Below, piece after piece: positions 21,660 through 31,931 of a DNA stretch of 32,481 nucleotides. The DNA comes from Mnemiopsis leidyi (taxonomy: Eukaryota > Ctenophora > Tentaculata > Lobata > Bolinopsidae), in contig JH154976.1 of NCBI GenBank assembly GCA_000226015.1, positions 3,426-35,906 on the forward strand. The letters run 5' to 3'. How positions within the stretch are numbered: position 1 is the first letter of the stretch; each line of letters begins with the position of its first letter. A program made the translations under genes and the position numbers. The notes beneath the pieces are model-generated. The model saw nothing but the letters and a program-made list of their open reading frames with translations, searched no databases and was not told where the DNA came from.

Positions 21660-24423
21660 ATGTTGACACAAATAGCTGGTGTGGAGGAGATGGAGTTTGA
21701 GATTGAGATAGCGCTGGAGGAACAGCGAGGAATCATGCCTCTACCCTTTCCCAAGATGGACAGTTAGTCATAATCACACTCAAACATTTTATAAATTACT
21801 TTCTACTTTTCTAGAAATCCACTGTTTATTGTTGAACTCTAGCTGTTATTCTTAATTTTGTTTAAACATGTTATACATTTCAGAGTCCAGTGCGTCGATC
21901 TGTAAGTTTTTCCAGCGTGGTATATGTTACCGGGACATAAGTTGTCCCTTCAGGCACACCAGTGGTCCTAAGACTGTCGTCTGTAAACATTGGCTCAGAG
22001 GGCTCTGTAAAAAAGTGGGTTTAAAAAATTGTTATTGATTTTGGAAGCTTGGAGTTCAAAAGTTGGATATAGCTTTTTAGTATCCCCCCCTGTAATTTAA
22101 TCATAGTTTTGCAATTCGTACAGCTTTAATCAGCCCCCTTTAAGTTAATCATTGTAATTTGTAATTTTGACAGCTTTAACCCGCCCCCCCCCCATAAGTG
22201 AATTGTAGTAAATTGTAATTTGTAAAGCTTAAATCAGCCCCCCCCGTCAGTAAATCATATTAAATTGTAATTTGTTAACAGCCCGTACCTCCTCCAGGGA
22301 GATGACTGTGAATACCTGCACGAGTACGACATGACCAAGATGCCCGAGTGTTACTTCTTCAGTAAATACGGGGAGTGCAGCAATAAGGACTGCCAGTACC
22401 TCCACATAGATCCCAACTCCAAGGTCAGGACTGTAGAGTGTAGAGTGTAGAGTGTAGGTACTCGATACTCTTGTAGGTACACTCCTGGCGGAATGTCGGC
22501 ATCGTGTTCAGCTTTATCGCAACCTGCCTGACACAAGTGTGTCTAATATTTCTGATTAGATTGGGTCAAGTTAAGTTTGTTTTGCAATACGAGCCACTTG
22601 AGGGAGCGATTAAGTGATAAGGACATATTTGAGACAACCAGGTTTAACAACACATAAGCAGATATATTTCATTACAAAAGTTTGTATGTAGTGTACATAC
22701 TAAACAATCCCCTCAATACTCCCTACATCCCCAGCTAAAAGACTGTCCGTGGTACGACCGAGGTTTCTGCAAGCACGGACCAGCATGTAAAAACAGACAC
22801 ATTCGTCGTGTCATGTGTACCAACTATATGTCCGGATTTTGTCCTATCGGTCCCAAGTGCAAGTCCATGCACCCCCGCTTCGAGCTGCCCAGAGTGGACA
22901 CTAAAGACAATATGAACCGAGTTAAATGTCACCAGTAAGTGGGGTTGTGGTGGTATCATTAGCACTGATCAGAAACACGCTATGTTATGTTGTAATTGCC
23001 GACTAGCGGGGGAGGGGTCGGGGGAGGGGGGTGTGTTGCACCCACTACTTAAGTGTGGTCGAATACGGGTTGGTAAACAGTCATCATAGTCAAGAGGTTT
23101 GACCCTGGCCCTTAGACAATAACACCCCTTCCCCATAACCATTAGGATTAATCTGCTATCTTAACAAGATTTATTTCTTGAATAAGTGAGGAATTAAGCA
23201 TATCTATATATATATCTATGTATAAGACGGATAAGTACAAGGAATACACACTTCAGTTGTAACGAGCCTGGTCACGTGCTTACACACTGCCCTCTACGTC
23301 ACATCCTCCCTAACCAACCTAGTCACAGTATCAACTCTCCCGTACTTAAAACTATAACTCACGGTTTGTTGCTTTTCTTTAATGAGGTATATGAATACAA
23401 GTAAATATTAATGATTGAACTTTTGTTGGGTTCAACTGGGTTTTATTCGACCTGTTTTATGCACTCATGAAATTTGTTGTTTAGTATAGTTCACAATCAC
23501 AACTTTATCACGTGACTTTTTCCAGGAATGTCTATGGAACGTCAGAAATCCCACCCCGAAACACCCTCTACTCCCTTTAACAACACTCTAGTTCCAGTAA
23601 ACAACTCCGGCTTTGTTCCTAAACCGCTAAACACTGTCACATGTTTTAAGGTATTTATTGTTTTCTCCAGTGTTGGACTTTGTTGTCGCTTTAAAATTTT
23701 ACTGCAAGTGCTAACTTCTAGTTAGTGTACCATGTAGTATTAGTGTTGGTTAGTGTACAATGTAGTGTTATTTCTGGTAAGTGTATGATTTCTCTTAACT
23801 TTTCTGTTATTCAGTGTGGAGAAAAAGGACACTACGCTAACAACGTGAGTCGTTATTCGACTTTTAAAGTTCTGATTTTGTTTTAAATATTTTACGGTGC
23901 CGCTGGTGTTCTTAAGTGTAGTGAGATACAGTTTATACCTATCAAGGACTCTGGTTGACTTTGCCGGGCATTTGGAATGGAAGTATTGCTAGTTTTGGCA
24001 ATACAGTTGTAATGAAAAACCGATTTTTCAGCAGTAGTTTAGCGCGCGTAAACGCGCGCGTCAAACTACATTATATTATCTGCACTATCATATTTAGCAT
24101 GGTCCGATTTATGCCATGTTATATCTTTAAACGTGCGTTCAAAACAACAGTTCTCGTGACTCGTACGATTTTCAGATAATCTTGACATAACATATCCCTA
24201 ATACCCGTGCTCAACCAACAGACAAGGAAAATTTGCAATAAACAAACACGTTAAAAATGAGTAGACGTTTAACATAAGCACCTGTTAATCTACTGTAGGT
24301 GTCTTGGTGATTGCTCAACTCGTTCAGATTTCTCACGTGACACTCACACTCAAATTTCAGTGTGCTCTGGCAAAGAAAAACTTGAACCTCTCCAAAATGG
24401 GCGGTTATAAGATTATCAACTGA
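21660..24423 (+). CDS. CPSF4: Cleavage and polyadenylation specificity factor subunit 4 (CPSF30)
   Basis: Eight exons: 21660-21762, 21884-22014, 22298-22423, 22735-22934, 23257-23363, 23526-23650, 23815-23844 and 24361-24423, giving 294 residues (human 269). CPSF4 is the zinc-finger subunit that helps recognise AAUAAA in pre-mRNA 3'-end processing in the nucleus. Five CCCH fingers are complete: C41/C49/C55/H59, C68/C76/C82/H86, C96/C105/C110/H114, C124/C132/C138/H142 and C148/C156/C162/H166. HEYDMTKMPEC and MHPRFELP are family signatures. Two CCHC zinc knuckles follow: C185/C188/H193/C198 and C262/C265/H270/C275. Vertebrate CPSF4 has one; Drosophila Clipper has two. The second knuckle is spread over three exons, one of them only 30 bases (23815-23844), and the final exon supplies its last cysteine. 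The N terminus contains LPFPKMD, matching the family's LPFPGMD-type motif. No defect was seen. Confidence 0.94.
22071..22281. repeat. Poly-C minisatellite in CPSF4 intron 2
   Basis: About four imperfect copies of a 50-55 base unit are visible: AGCTTTAATCAG, a run of six to eleven C, then AGTAAATCAT and GTAATTTGTAA. The array ends 16 bases before the 3' splice site of exon 3. The regularly spaced C-runs could form unusual secondary structure in DNA or transcript. Confidence 0.8.
22433..22457. repeat. 7-base microsatellite (TGTAGAG)3
   Basis: TGTAGAG is repeated three times plus a partial copy, immediately after the donor site of CPSF4 exon 3. Confidence 0.85.
24030..24067. repeat. GC-rich imperfect hairpin in CPSF4 intron 7
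   Basis: GTTTAGCGCGCG, then TAAA, then CGCGCGCGTCAAAC pair as a nearly perfect stem. It is a sharp CG island inside AT-rich intron sequence and recalls the CpG-rich repeat block at 1260-2070. Confidence 0.6.
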
Positions 24424-26196
24424 GTCTCTACAACGTAGTTGAGATGTGCGGATTTGGATCGTCATTTCAATTTTTGCTCGATCTCCGGGATCTGGACGTT
24501 TTATTGCCCGATGTAAAACCCTCTCTCGTAGGCTGACTTGTCTGCAAAAGAACAAAAACTAACGTCAACTCTACTTCCAATGCGCATATTCTTTTTAAAG
24601 CATGCTGTTTTCACGCTCAATGTTTAGGAGACAAAAAATAACTGATTGGCTGAGGCGTGGAGTTGATTTTTGCAGCATTTTTGTTTTTTGTAGCATCGTG
24701 ACGCTAATCGTCTTATCAAATTTCAGTGATTCCCGATGTGTGCATGTATTTTGTGTTCACAACACGTCCCGTTTTGACTGTAGATGTGGTCTGCTTATGT
24801 TGATAGTTGCTATCATTACCTTAATTTGCTAATGCTGCAGCTTTCCGATTGCTTGTCTTCGCAACAGCTACAAACTTTTGGGTACCATTCTGTTTTCTTT
24901 GAAGTTTAAGATATGCTTTTTAAGTTATTCGAGACCAAAATGAGAATCGCTTTATTTTTGAAAGGCAAATTGTAGCGAAATAATACAAATTAAAAGTCTA
25001 AGAAAAAACTGAATATCATAATCCTACAGAATTCTATAATCTAGTCATTCAAAATAATCAGACTCAATCAAAACTCGAAGATAGTTTGTCAGTAACGCTA
25101 GAAAAAGGCATGTAATTGGTTTGAAAATACTTTCAAACCTCTAAAGAGCAAGTTTTACTAATGTAATTGATATTCTTTCATTTAAAGTTGGGTATTGGAT
25201 AATTGGAAATCTCCCCATTTTTACTAGAAAGCTCAAATTATCGGACATGATTGCATTTTCATTCTCAATTTAGCTGCCTTCTATTACCTAAAACCTAATT
25301 ATAATTTTGCTTTTGTTTCTTTAACATATATCTGCTAATTTTCTATTAAAATATTTATGTTTATGTAATACCTAAACCTATACTATATTCACTCGTGATT
25401 TCAGTTACACTATGCAGAACAATTAAAAGGCGACATGATCACCGGTAGCAAATGGAGTATATAGGACTGCTTAACAACTATAACGAAGGGTGTAATTGTT
25501 CATTTTGTACGTGACACGATAAAAAATCAACGGACTCGGGTAAAAAGTGGACAACCCTGACACGATGTACCATTACTCAATGTATTTACTAAAATTGGTT
25601 AAGCAAAAACTTAATATTCCTTTGTTGGTTTTGTACCAAGTAGCAAATCTGACTTGACCTTGCTCCTTAGACATAATTAAATCGATTTGCTGTTAGATCT
25701 GTTTAATATTTGATGAAGGATATTTATAAGATAACTACTTCATAGCTCTGAACAATGCCAATTGATATCCGTTTTCATGCCACTTTGTCGGAAAGACAGT
25801 CCGTGGCCCGTTTAAAAGGTAGAGCGGACTTTGACGCCCCACAATCCACATCGAATTCTTGTTCTTTATGATTCATCAATTTTGTGTAGATTCATCAACG
25901 TTTGCTTGCAATTAATTGGTCAATGATGAACGGTCTATTTCTGTAAAATATGGATCACGTGATTCAAAAGACATATCAACTGATCCGCAAGTATATTATA
26001 ATATGGAGGACTATTGAGGGTTAAAACTTTTAGTTTCATAGAATATTATCTCAGTTTCCACACACCGTGCTGCTCTTATATCATGCTGCATATCTTTCAG
26101 TAACCACGGCAATACCTATCTGATTATACCGCACTCATCTTTGTCGCTCTAAATCAGAGCCATATATCTGGTCAAATTGGATAACATATACCAAAG
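24424..26196. other. Gene-poor region after CPSF4
   Basis: The left end is the CPSF4 3' untranslated region. A 76-codon plus-strand frame at 24602-24832 is hydrophobic but resembles nothing known and has no support from splice sites. A CACGTG lies near 25956. I see no other structure. Confidence 0.4.
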
Positions 26197-26491
26197 TTAG
26201 TTCTGTCCGGTGTAGAATTGAATGTAGGAAGCGATAGGAGGAACTTCAACCTTGTGATTCGGCGGTTCAACAGGCGCCATCCTGCCCGTTATGTTCGAGA
26301 TTTTCAGTAACCTTGTCGGATCCGTCGCTTTCTCTGAAAGGTTTTCTTGAAATATTTTGTGCAGGTTCACCAGATTTTCTGACTCAATATTTTCCATTAG
26401 GTATGGGCATTTAAATTTATGAGGTTTTATGAACCCTAAAGTAACCGGGAATTCTTGAGTAACGTTGAAATTACAGAATATCGGCTCCATT
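26197..26491 (-). CDS. Small open frame, 97 residues, unknown; possibly the last exon of the minus-strand gene
   Basis: The minus-strand frame from ATG at 26490 to a stop at 26197 encodes a protein starting MEPIFCNFNVTQEF, with PYLMENIESENLVNLHKIF and a C-terminal PPIASYIQFYTGQN. Composition looks protein-like (balanced charges, few low-complexity runs), but I recognise no family and see no signal peptide or membrane span. Two readings are possible. It may be an independent small gene. Or the weak acceptor CCTTCAAG directly before the ATG joins it, in the right phase, to the candidate exon at 27318-27399. No clear polyadenylation signal follows. Confidence 0.4.
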
Positions 26492-27317
26492 CTTGAAGGT
26501 TTTGAATTTTAATGCGGTAAATTTCGAGTGTGATTTTTAACTTTGAATTTTCAAACTAGTTTTTAAAAATCGACTCACTACAACAGCATGTTTCAGGTTC
26601 TCATGCGATAAAAATGCCATTTTCGTTTTTCTCTCTGATTCATAATGCTCTCAGATAATGGTTACAAGCAACAGCCATGCCCAACGGCCAACACCCATGC
26701 TTTATGTATTTATAAGGTTTATCCTGTTCCCAAGAAAACTGCTTTGGCAAGGAAATGACGTGCGTTTACGGGCATGCTTTGCCTCCACTTTCTCTATTTG
26801 CAAAAGTCATACCAGCATGATCTCACATCATGGAAGATTTTGTTGCGGCAACTATCTCGACTATTAAACAGGCCAATGATTTGATTTTTAGAGAAAATGT
26901 ATCCTAACAGACCGAACAAAATTAGCCCAAAGAACACGTGTGCCAAGCATATTAGCTGACGACGATTAACACATGTTGATTGAAAGCTTCTCCAAAATCA
27001 AAACTCGTATCTATTTATGTCTATCAACCCCCCTCCAAATGACTTATATATGCGTAAAAAACACGTGATCCAAGCATAACAAATGACCTATATATGCGTT
27101 AAAATGAACTTGAATTTTTCTGTATTTCTCGAATCAGTTAATGTACCAACAGTAACAAATACGAGTAAAGAGACGTATGCACATTGCTCCCTTTCTTGTA
27201 AAAGAACTAAAAATCAGTTAAACAAAAAAAGGCAGCAGTATTGCTGTTGTATAATCTCTGTCATACCAACCGTACACTAAGCTGATATTGATAGGACTAG
27301 GAGTGCGTGATTATTAC
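26492..27317. other. Non-coding interval with short dispersed duplications
   Basis: Two small motifs recur. AACACGTG followed by CCAAGCATA occurs near 26934 and 27060, and AATGAC(T/C)TATATATGCG near 27039 and 27082. This suggests a small local duplication. No gene is visible on either strand. Confidence 0.45.
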
Positions 27318-27399
27318 CTGCCGCAAGTGATGAGGACTGTGTGGAGTGTCGTGGATCTAGTTTTAACGAACATCCGTGGTTGCTCTTGTTCCACTTTTC
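27318..27399 (-). CDS. Candidate internal exon of the minus-strand gene
   Basis: On the minus strand, ACTTTCAG ends immediately before this 82-base stretch and GTAATAAT follows it, so both splice sites are good. Two frames are open: one reads EKWNKSNHGCSLKLDPRHST, the other KVEQEQPRMFVKTRSTTLHT. Phase continuity with the upstream exons favours the second, while composition and resemblance to the preceding disordered region favour the first. A missing intermediate exon could reconcile the two. Confidence 0.45.
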
Positions 27400-27962
27400 C
27401 TGAAAGTTTACCTATAATAAGTTAGTAAGCCCCGACAACGACACTAATAAAATTAGTCCTAGCCTCATTTGTCCTGTACCCCTGGATGGTTGGGGGTTGT
27501 CAGCCAAAAAAGTCAATCCTCCCAGATTTCAAGTGAGCGCACTTAAGTTTTATGGGGAAATTTTTGCGTTTAAGCCCAAAAGAAGGTCCTAGGGAATTTT
27601 TTATCACATCAAAACAAGCCCAATTAGTGCTTCTATTTTGTTCTAAAAAGGTGAACTTCTCCGATACATTAGTATATGCGCAATAGCCACAGTTTTTCAT
27701 AACTCGTGGTGTAACCTATGATTTAAAGGAACAGAAAACGAAATATTTGCGAAAAACTAATACAAAATTTATGTCAAAACATGTCAGTTCCCCCTATAAT
27801 AAATAATGTAAGTACAAACTCCTAATTTAGACATTGAATTTCTTTCGGATTGACCCCTCCCTACTATAAAAGTATAAATGGTTCCGCCATTGCTCTAAAA
27901 ACCTTTTGATCTAAGCAATTTTCTGAAAGATTTGTGAAGGGACGGTTAAAATAAAAGCTCAC

Positions 27963-27996
27963 CTGAAATTGGTCTTCGTCTGGTGTTGACGTAGAG
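27963..27996 (-). CDS. Candidate 34-base micro-exon of the minus-strand gene
   Basis: It is bounded on the minus strand by acceptor AAATTAAATAG and donor CAG|GTGAGC. In one frame it reads STSTPDEDQFQ; in the frame demanded by direct joining to 28690-28765 it reads LYVNTRRRPIS. The donor is strong and the acceptor lacks a pyrimidine tract, so this exon is tentative. Confidence 0.35.
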
Positions 27997-28689
27997 CTAT
28001 TTAATTTTGCAATAAAACCTTACCAATACCAAGTGTTATGGCATTTTAAATGAATCGCTTGAATTATGGTATAACGCAAATTTGTTGTCGCGACAGGAAT
28101 TTGGTGAATAACTTAAACAGAATCAAAAAGGTTTTTAATTTAAGTTCAACCTAATAGGTTGGTAATTTGAGGGTTTAATCCTTCTACCCCTATAGATTCT
28201 TCGGTAAGATTCAGAATAATTGATGCAATAGAGTTGAATGATAAAGTCAAATCTAACAATTAAATTTCCCCATCAGATTTACTCAATTAACGATCAATGT
28301 TAAACCTGATTAAAAAAGCTAGGATATTGATAGCAAGAGGTGATTTATATAGATAAACATAGCCATTTGAACTTCAAAAAACGCAACTTGAATTGAGACC
28401 AGGGAACAATTACTATATTTTGGATAATGGACGTACGATTCTGTTAGTCTTCATTCAGTATGCCATGGCCAGCCCAATTTTTTTCAATCTTTCCTGATAC
28501 CTAACCTCTGTTTTATATTATTTATTTGAATTAGTTATTTATCTTTACCGCAGTAAAAAATGTTCGTGAGGAGATCTCAAGTTTCAAACTTATTTATAAA
28601 GTGACCAAAACGCAAAGTCTCAATGACGGCGAATTAAAGACCTTAAATATTCGAAGTCGTGACGCGTGACTTAAAAGAAATGATTTTAC

Positions 28690-31600
28690 CTGTTTAATTG
28701 AGTCGTGACTTGACGGCTCCTGATCAGGGTACATCGTAGAACTGGTGACTGTAGGTGAGGATATGCTGGAGGGAGGATGATTCACATTGTATTGTACACC
28801 TGCAGGTTATAAACTGTTTACATTGTATACTTATAGTACACCTGCTGGTTATAAACTGTTCACATTGTATACTTATAGTACACCTGCAGGTTATAAACTG
28901 TTCACATTGTATACTTATAGTACACCTGCAGGTTATAAACTGTTCACATTGTATACTTATAGTACACCTGCTGGTTATAAACTGTTCACATTGTATACTT
29001 ATAGTACACCTGCATGTTATAAACTGTTTACATTGTATACTTATAGTACACTTGCATGTTATAAACTGTTTACATTGTATACTTATAGTACACCTGCAGG
29101 TTATAAACTGTTTACATTGTATTGGACGCCTGTATATTTTAAACTGTTCACATTGTATTTTAAACCTGCAGATTATAAACTGTAAAAGCTCGAGGAACGA
29201 TAGAATTAAATCGATCGTGATAAAAGAGTTAAAATCTATAAATAATAAAATTTATTGACGTATTTTTATAGGCTGATTCCAAATCAGCAATGACGTATGA
29301 TGACAAAGCTTCCGGGCTTAAAAGTATTTGCTCAAGTGATCGATCATTTTATGTCGTTTCGCAGGCGTCAGATAAGGAATTTGTGAAACAAGTTAGGTAG
29401 TATCTTGTTGTTGTGAATCAACCAAGCTACATGATGTGTACGCTAGCTCAATTGGTAGAGCACTCATCTAGACAATGCAGAGGTTGTCGGACCATACCCA
29501 ACTCGGCACGGTACCGATCCATGAATTATGTCTAAGGTCGTATCTTGTTTAGGTTGTCATGAGAGTCTCGCTTACTCGCTAGTGGGTTGCTGTTAGAACT
29601 GAGGAGCTGGGTTCAAAACAGGCAGGTACCTGTCAGCGAAAACCAAGAAACTTGATCATAATGCAAGGTCGAGCATTTTATTTCACCATTTTGGAAAAAT
29701 GGGTTCAAGGTGTCCTCCGATGACGGATCACTACGACAGATGTCCTTCGGGACATCGTCGACCCACCGGGCCTTAAAAATAACATTGGAAGTACCAGCCT
29801 AGCGAAACCCAAGCCAGCTTGGCTTTCGGTACACTCCTGAATTCCAAAGGAACCCCGAGAGACGTGAGCCAGAAGGCGGACGTAGCCTTCTTGTTAATTC
29901 GGGAAGATAAAGTGGGTGGCCAGTGGGTGCCCAGCGACAAAAAATTCTCTTTAGATATTGTTCGTGGGACCTCAACAGTTCCTAAGATTGGTTGTCTTAC
30001 TTAAATTAATGTAATGCTTGTGTTGTTATATGTAGAGCTGTATTGGTATGTAGAGCTGTTGGAATTTACCTTGGGATAATGTTGGGAAGGCTGAGGGTGA
30101 GGTGTTGTTTTGTTGCAACGCTTGGTAGTAACCCATCTCTCGCGTATACGTCGTCAGATCGCTGAATTTGAATCGTTATTTGAGTGTGGTCACTGGTCAT
30201 TCTGGCCTGGATCCAACTTACAATTATAGTCATTTATAAGGATAAGTTATCATTATTGTTAGGTTGTTAGGTTGCTGCCAACCCTCACAGATAACTAAAT
30301 GTCAGAATAGATTAACTTAAAATTATTTGACTGTGCCCCTGTGTTTAACTGAAAAACCACTTACTTGTAATATGGACTGTATCGGTAACCATGATAGTAG
30401 CCAGCAGCGTCCTTCAGAACATCCGACATTGTGTGTCGTCCATAGTTCTGTAAGGTGTTGTACGTGATCTTGTCTTTGCCTAGCCCCAATGAGCTCTGAA
30501 AACGGACGTTTTGTGTTCTAGGACTGCGATGGTCCATTGTACTGTGTCCAAACTGTACAAGTGCTCAATGTTTGAATGGGTCAAAATGAGTTTCAAGAAG
30601 TTGAATAGGTGCTTCATCTTATTACTAACTACATTCATTGAGCCTAGCTCATAGTTGGTTGCAAAAAAATTGAGTAAGAATAAGGATATAAGATGATAAA
30701 TCTATCAAGTGATAAGGTGAGAGGTAAGAAGCTGATTAAATGTATCAGTTACCTCGTTGGTGCTGTTGAGTACCGCTACGTTTTCTTCCTTGACAATGTT
30801 ACAGAGGTAACTTGGGTGTGATAACTTGTTTTCGCCCGACTTAGGGCTCGATCTCGTTGGACTGCTTCCTAGTGGAGGGTTCAGTACCTGAAATGTAGTG
30901 TGTATGATAAGTTACAACTTTCTGACTTCAGTACCTGAAATGTAGTGTGTATGACACTACAACTTTCTGACTTCAGTACCTGAAATTTAATGTGTATGAT
31001 ACTAAAACTTGCTGACTTCAGCACCCAAAATGAGGGTAAATTTGGTGGTTTTGGTTGTGACGGGGACATAGAAATTCTCAAGAATACCCATAAGTACCAA
31101 CCTTGAGGTGGTTTTGAGGTGAAGAAAAGTTTGAGGGTAATGGGACATTTTATTATGCCAATAGTTGATTCCAATGTGCCTGATGTCTGTGCAATAGTCA
31201 TTTTGGACATTCATGACAAAATGTGGCCACTATGAGGATAATTGTGATGTTTTGAACCATTTGCTGTTGATGATGACTTTATATTTATCCTCATTTGAAG
31301 CTTAAGTTTCATATTTGGAATCCATATATCAACTGCAATAGTTAGAAAAAAGTTCATAGGTCATAAAGACATAAAAGTGAAAGAATTATCGTCCTACTGT
31401 ACTTACAGTCGTCAGTCCGTTTTAGGTGCAAAAATTGAGGTTATCCTCAATTTAAAAACATGAAATGTCATTTTGAGTCCAATTTTAGGCCCTAGATTGG
31501 CCTCTTGACGTAAAAACTGGCCATCCAATAAGGTTTTGTCACTTTTTCAATCAGCAAGGGTGAAATATGTTTTTAAAAATTATAATTCCGCCGGTCATTT

Positions 31601-31931
31601 CCGTCGGTTGCAAGTTTTATCCTCAATAAGAGCTCAAAATCAGAAACTGTTAATTCCAAGAGTGGAAATATAGCCTAGTGTCGAGCAGCATCACAATTAC
31701 CATGAATTTATGATGTTTTGCATTTAGTCAAGTATGTGGTGAGACAACAATGTGATATGAACACTCCCAAAAGAGTTACCCTCAGTTGATCTAAGCAAGA
31801 TCAGATAGATGGAATTTTAAGACCTACCTTTATGTTATCCTTAATATTTGCAATTAAATAACCATAATCTTCAAAATATTTTATCTCATAAGTTAGGCAA
31901 TTATCTGCTGATCCAAAATTCGTAAGTTTAG
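28690..31931 (-). CDS. Unidentified multi-exon minus-strand gene (four best exons)
   Basis: Four exons, in transcription order, have proper splice sites and matching phases: 31931-31828, 30887-30753, 30552-30365 and 28765-28690, together about 167 residues. They read, in part, ADNCLTYEIKYFEDYGYLIA; then VLNPPLGSSPTRSSPKSGE and NIVKEENVAVLNSTNE; then MDHRSPRTQNVRFQSSLGLG, KDKITYNTLQNYGRH and GYYHGYRYSPYY; then SSPTVTSSTMYPDQEPSSHD. I recognise no domain. The product is hydrophilic and Ser/Pro-rich with a Tyr/Gly patch, as in a largely disordered regulatory or cytoskeletal protein. The 5' end is missing: the first exon starts inside a codon, so another exon lies above 31931 or outside the window. 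It probably continues to 27963-27996, 27318-27399 and perhaps 26197-26491. Its introns hold two minisatellites and a SINE. Confidence 0.6.
28783..29184. repeat. 42-base minisatellite, about 9.5 copies
   Basis: The unit contains CACATTGTATACTTATAGTA, CACCTGCAGG and TTATAAACTGTT. Because 42 is divisible by three and the unit lacks stops in two frames, it creates open frames of 132 and 167 codons on the plus strand that are not genes. Read on the minus strand each unit contains TTATAACCTGCAG|GT, an acceptor-like sequence, and the array lies directly upstream of the exon at 28690-28765. The last two copies (about 29116-29184) are more diverged. Confidence 0.95.
29437..29760 (+). mobile_element. 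tRNA-derived SINE-like element
   Basis: The start resembles the 5' half of a tRNA: TAGCTCAATTGGTAGAGC (29444-29461) is a good internal A box, and AGGTTGTCGG appears where the T-arm would begin. The B box is degenerate (ACCATACCC), and no acceptor stem can be closed, so it is not a functional tRNA. GGGTTCAAAACAGG at about 29608 may be a second B box. A GC-richer tail continues to about 29780, with a possible hairpin GATGTCCTTCGGGACATC near 29739. It lies in an intron of the minus-strand gene. Confidence 0.5.
29761..30364. other. Intronic sequence of the minus-strand gene
   Basis: A 61-codon plus-strand frame (29819-30004) in locally GC-richer DNA reads ADVAFLLIREDKVGGQWVPS. It adjoins the SINE-like element and may be a fragment of an unidentified mobile element. 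I see no other feature. Confidence 0.35.
30882..31018. repeat. 45-47 base minisatellite, three copies, spanning a splice acceptor
   Basis: The unit CAGTACCTGAAATGTAGTGT, then GTATGA, and AACTTTCTGACTT, is present three times. Read on the minus strand, each copy carries ACATTTCAG|GTACTG, which is exactly the 3' splice site and first bases of the exon at 30753-30887. The real exon boundary therefore lies inside the first repeat unit. Confidence 0.88.

Noticed and set aside
24211..24555. 114-codon minus-strand frame
   Set aside because: It runs antisense through the last CPSF4 exon, with no family resemblance or splice support.
24602..24832. 76-codon hydrophobic plus-strand frame after CPSF4
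   Set aside because: No homologue, splice site or polyadenylation signal supports it; it probably lies in the 3' untranslated region or spacer.
28783..29184. CRISPR-like array
   Set aside because: The copies are directly adjacent with no unique spacers, and the DNA is animal nuclear sequence.
28755..29258. Long plus-strand open frames of 167 and 132 codons made of 14-residue repeats
   Set aside because: They are produced by the 42-base minisatellite, whose unit is divisible by three and lacks stops in two frames. Two different frames are open over the same DNA, and there are no splice sites or start context.
29437..29512. Functional tRNA gene
   Set aside because: The A box is good but the B box is degenerate and the acceptor stem does not pair; a SINE-like relic fits better.
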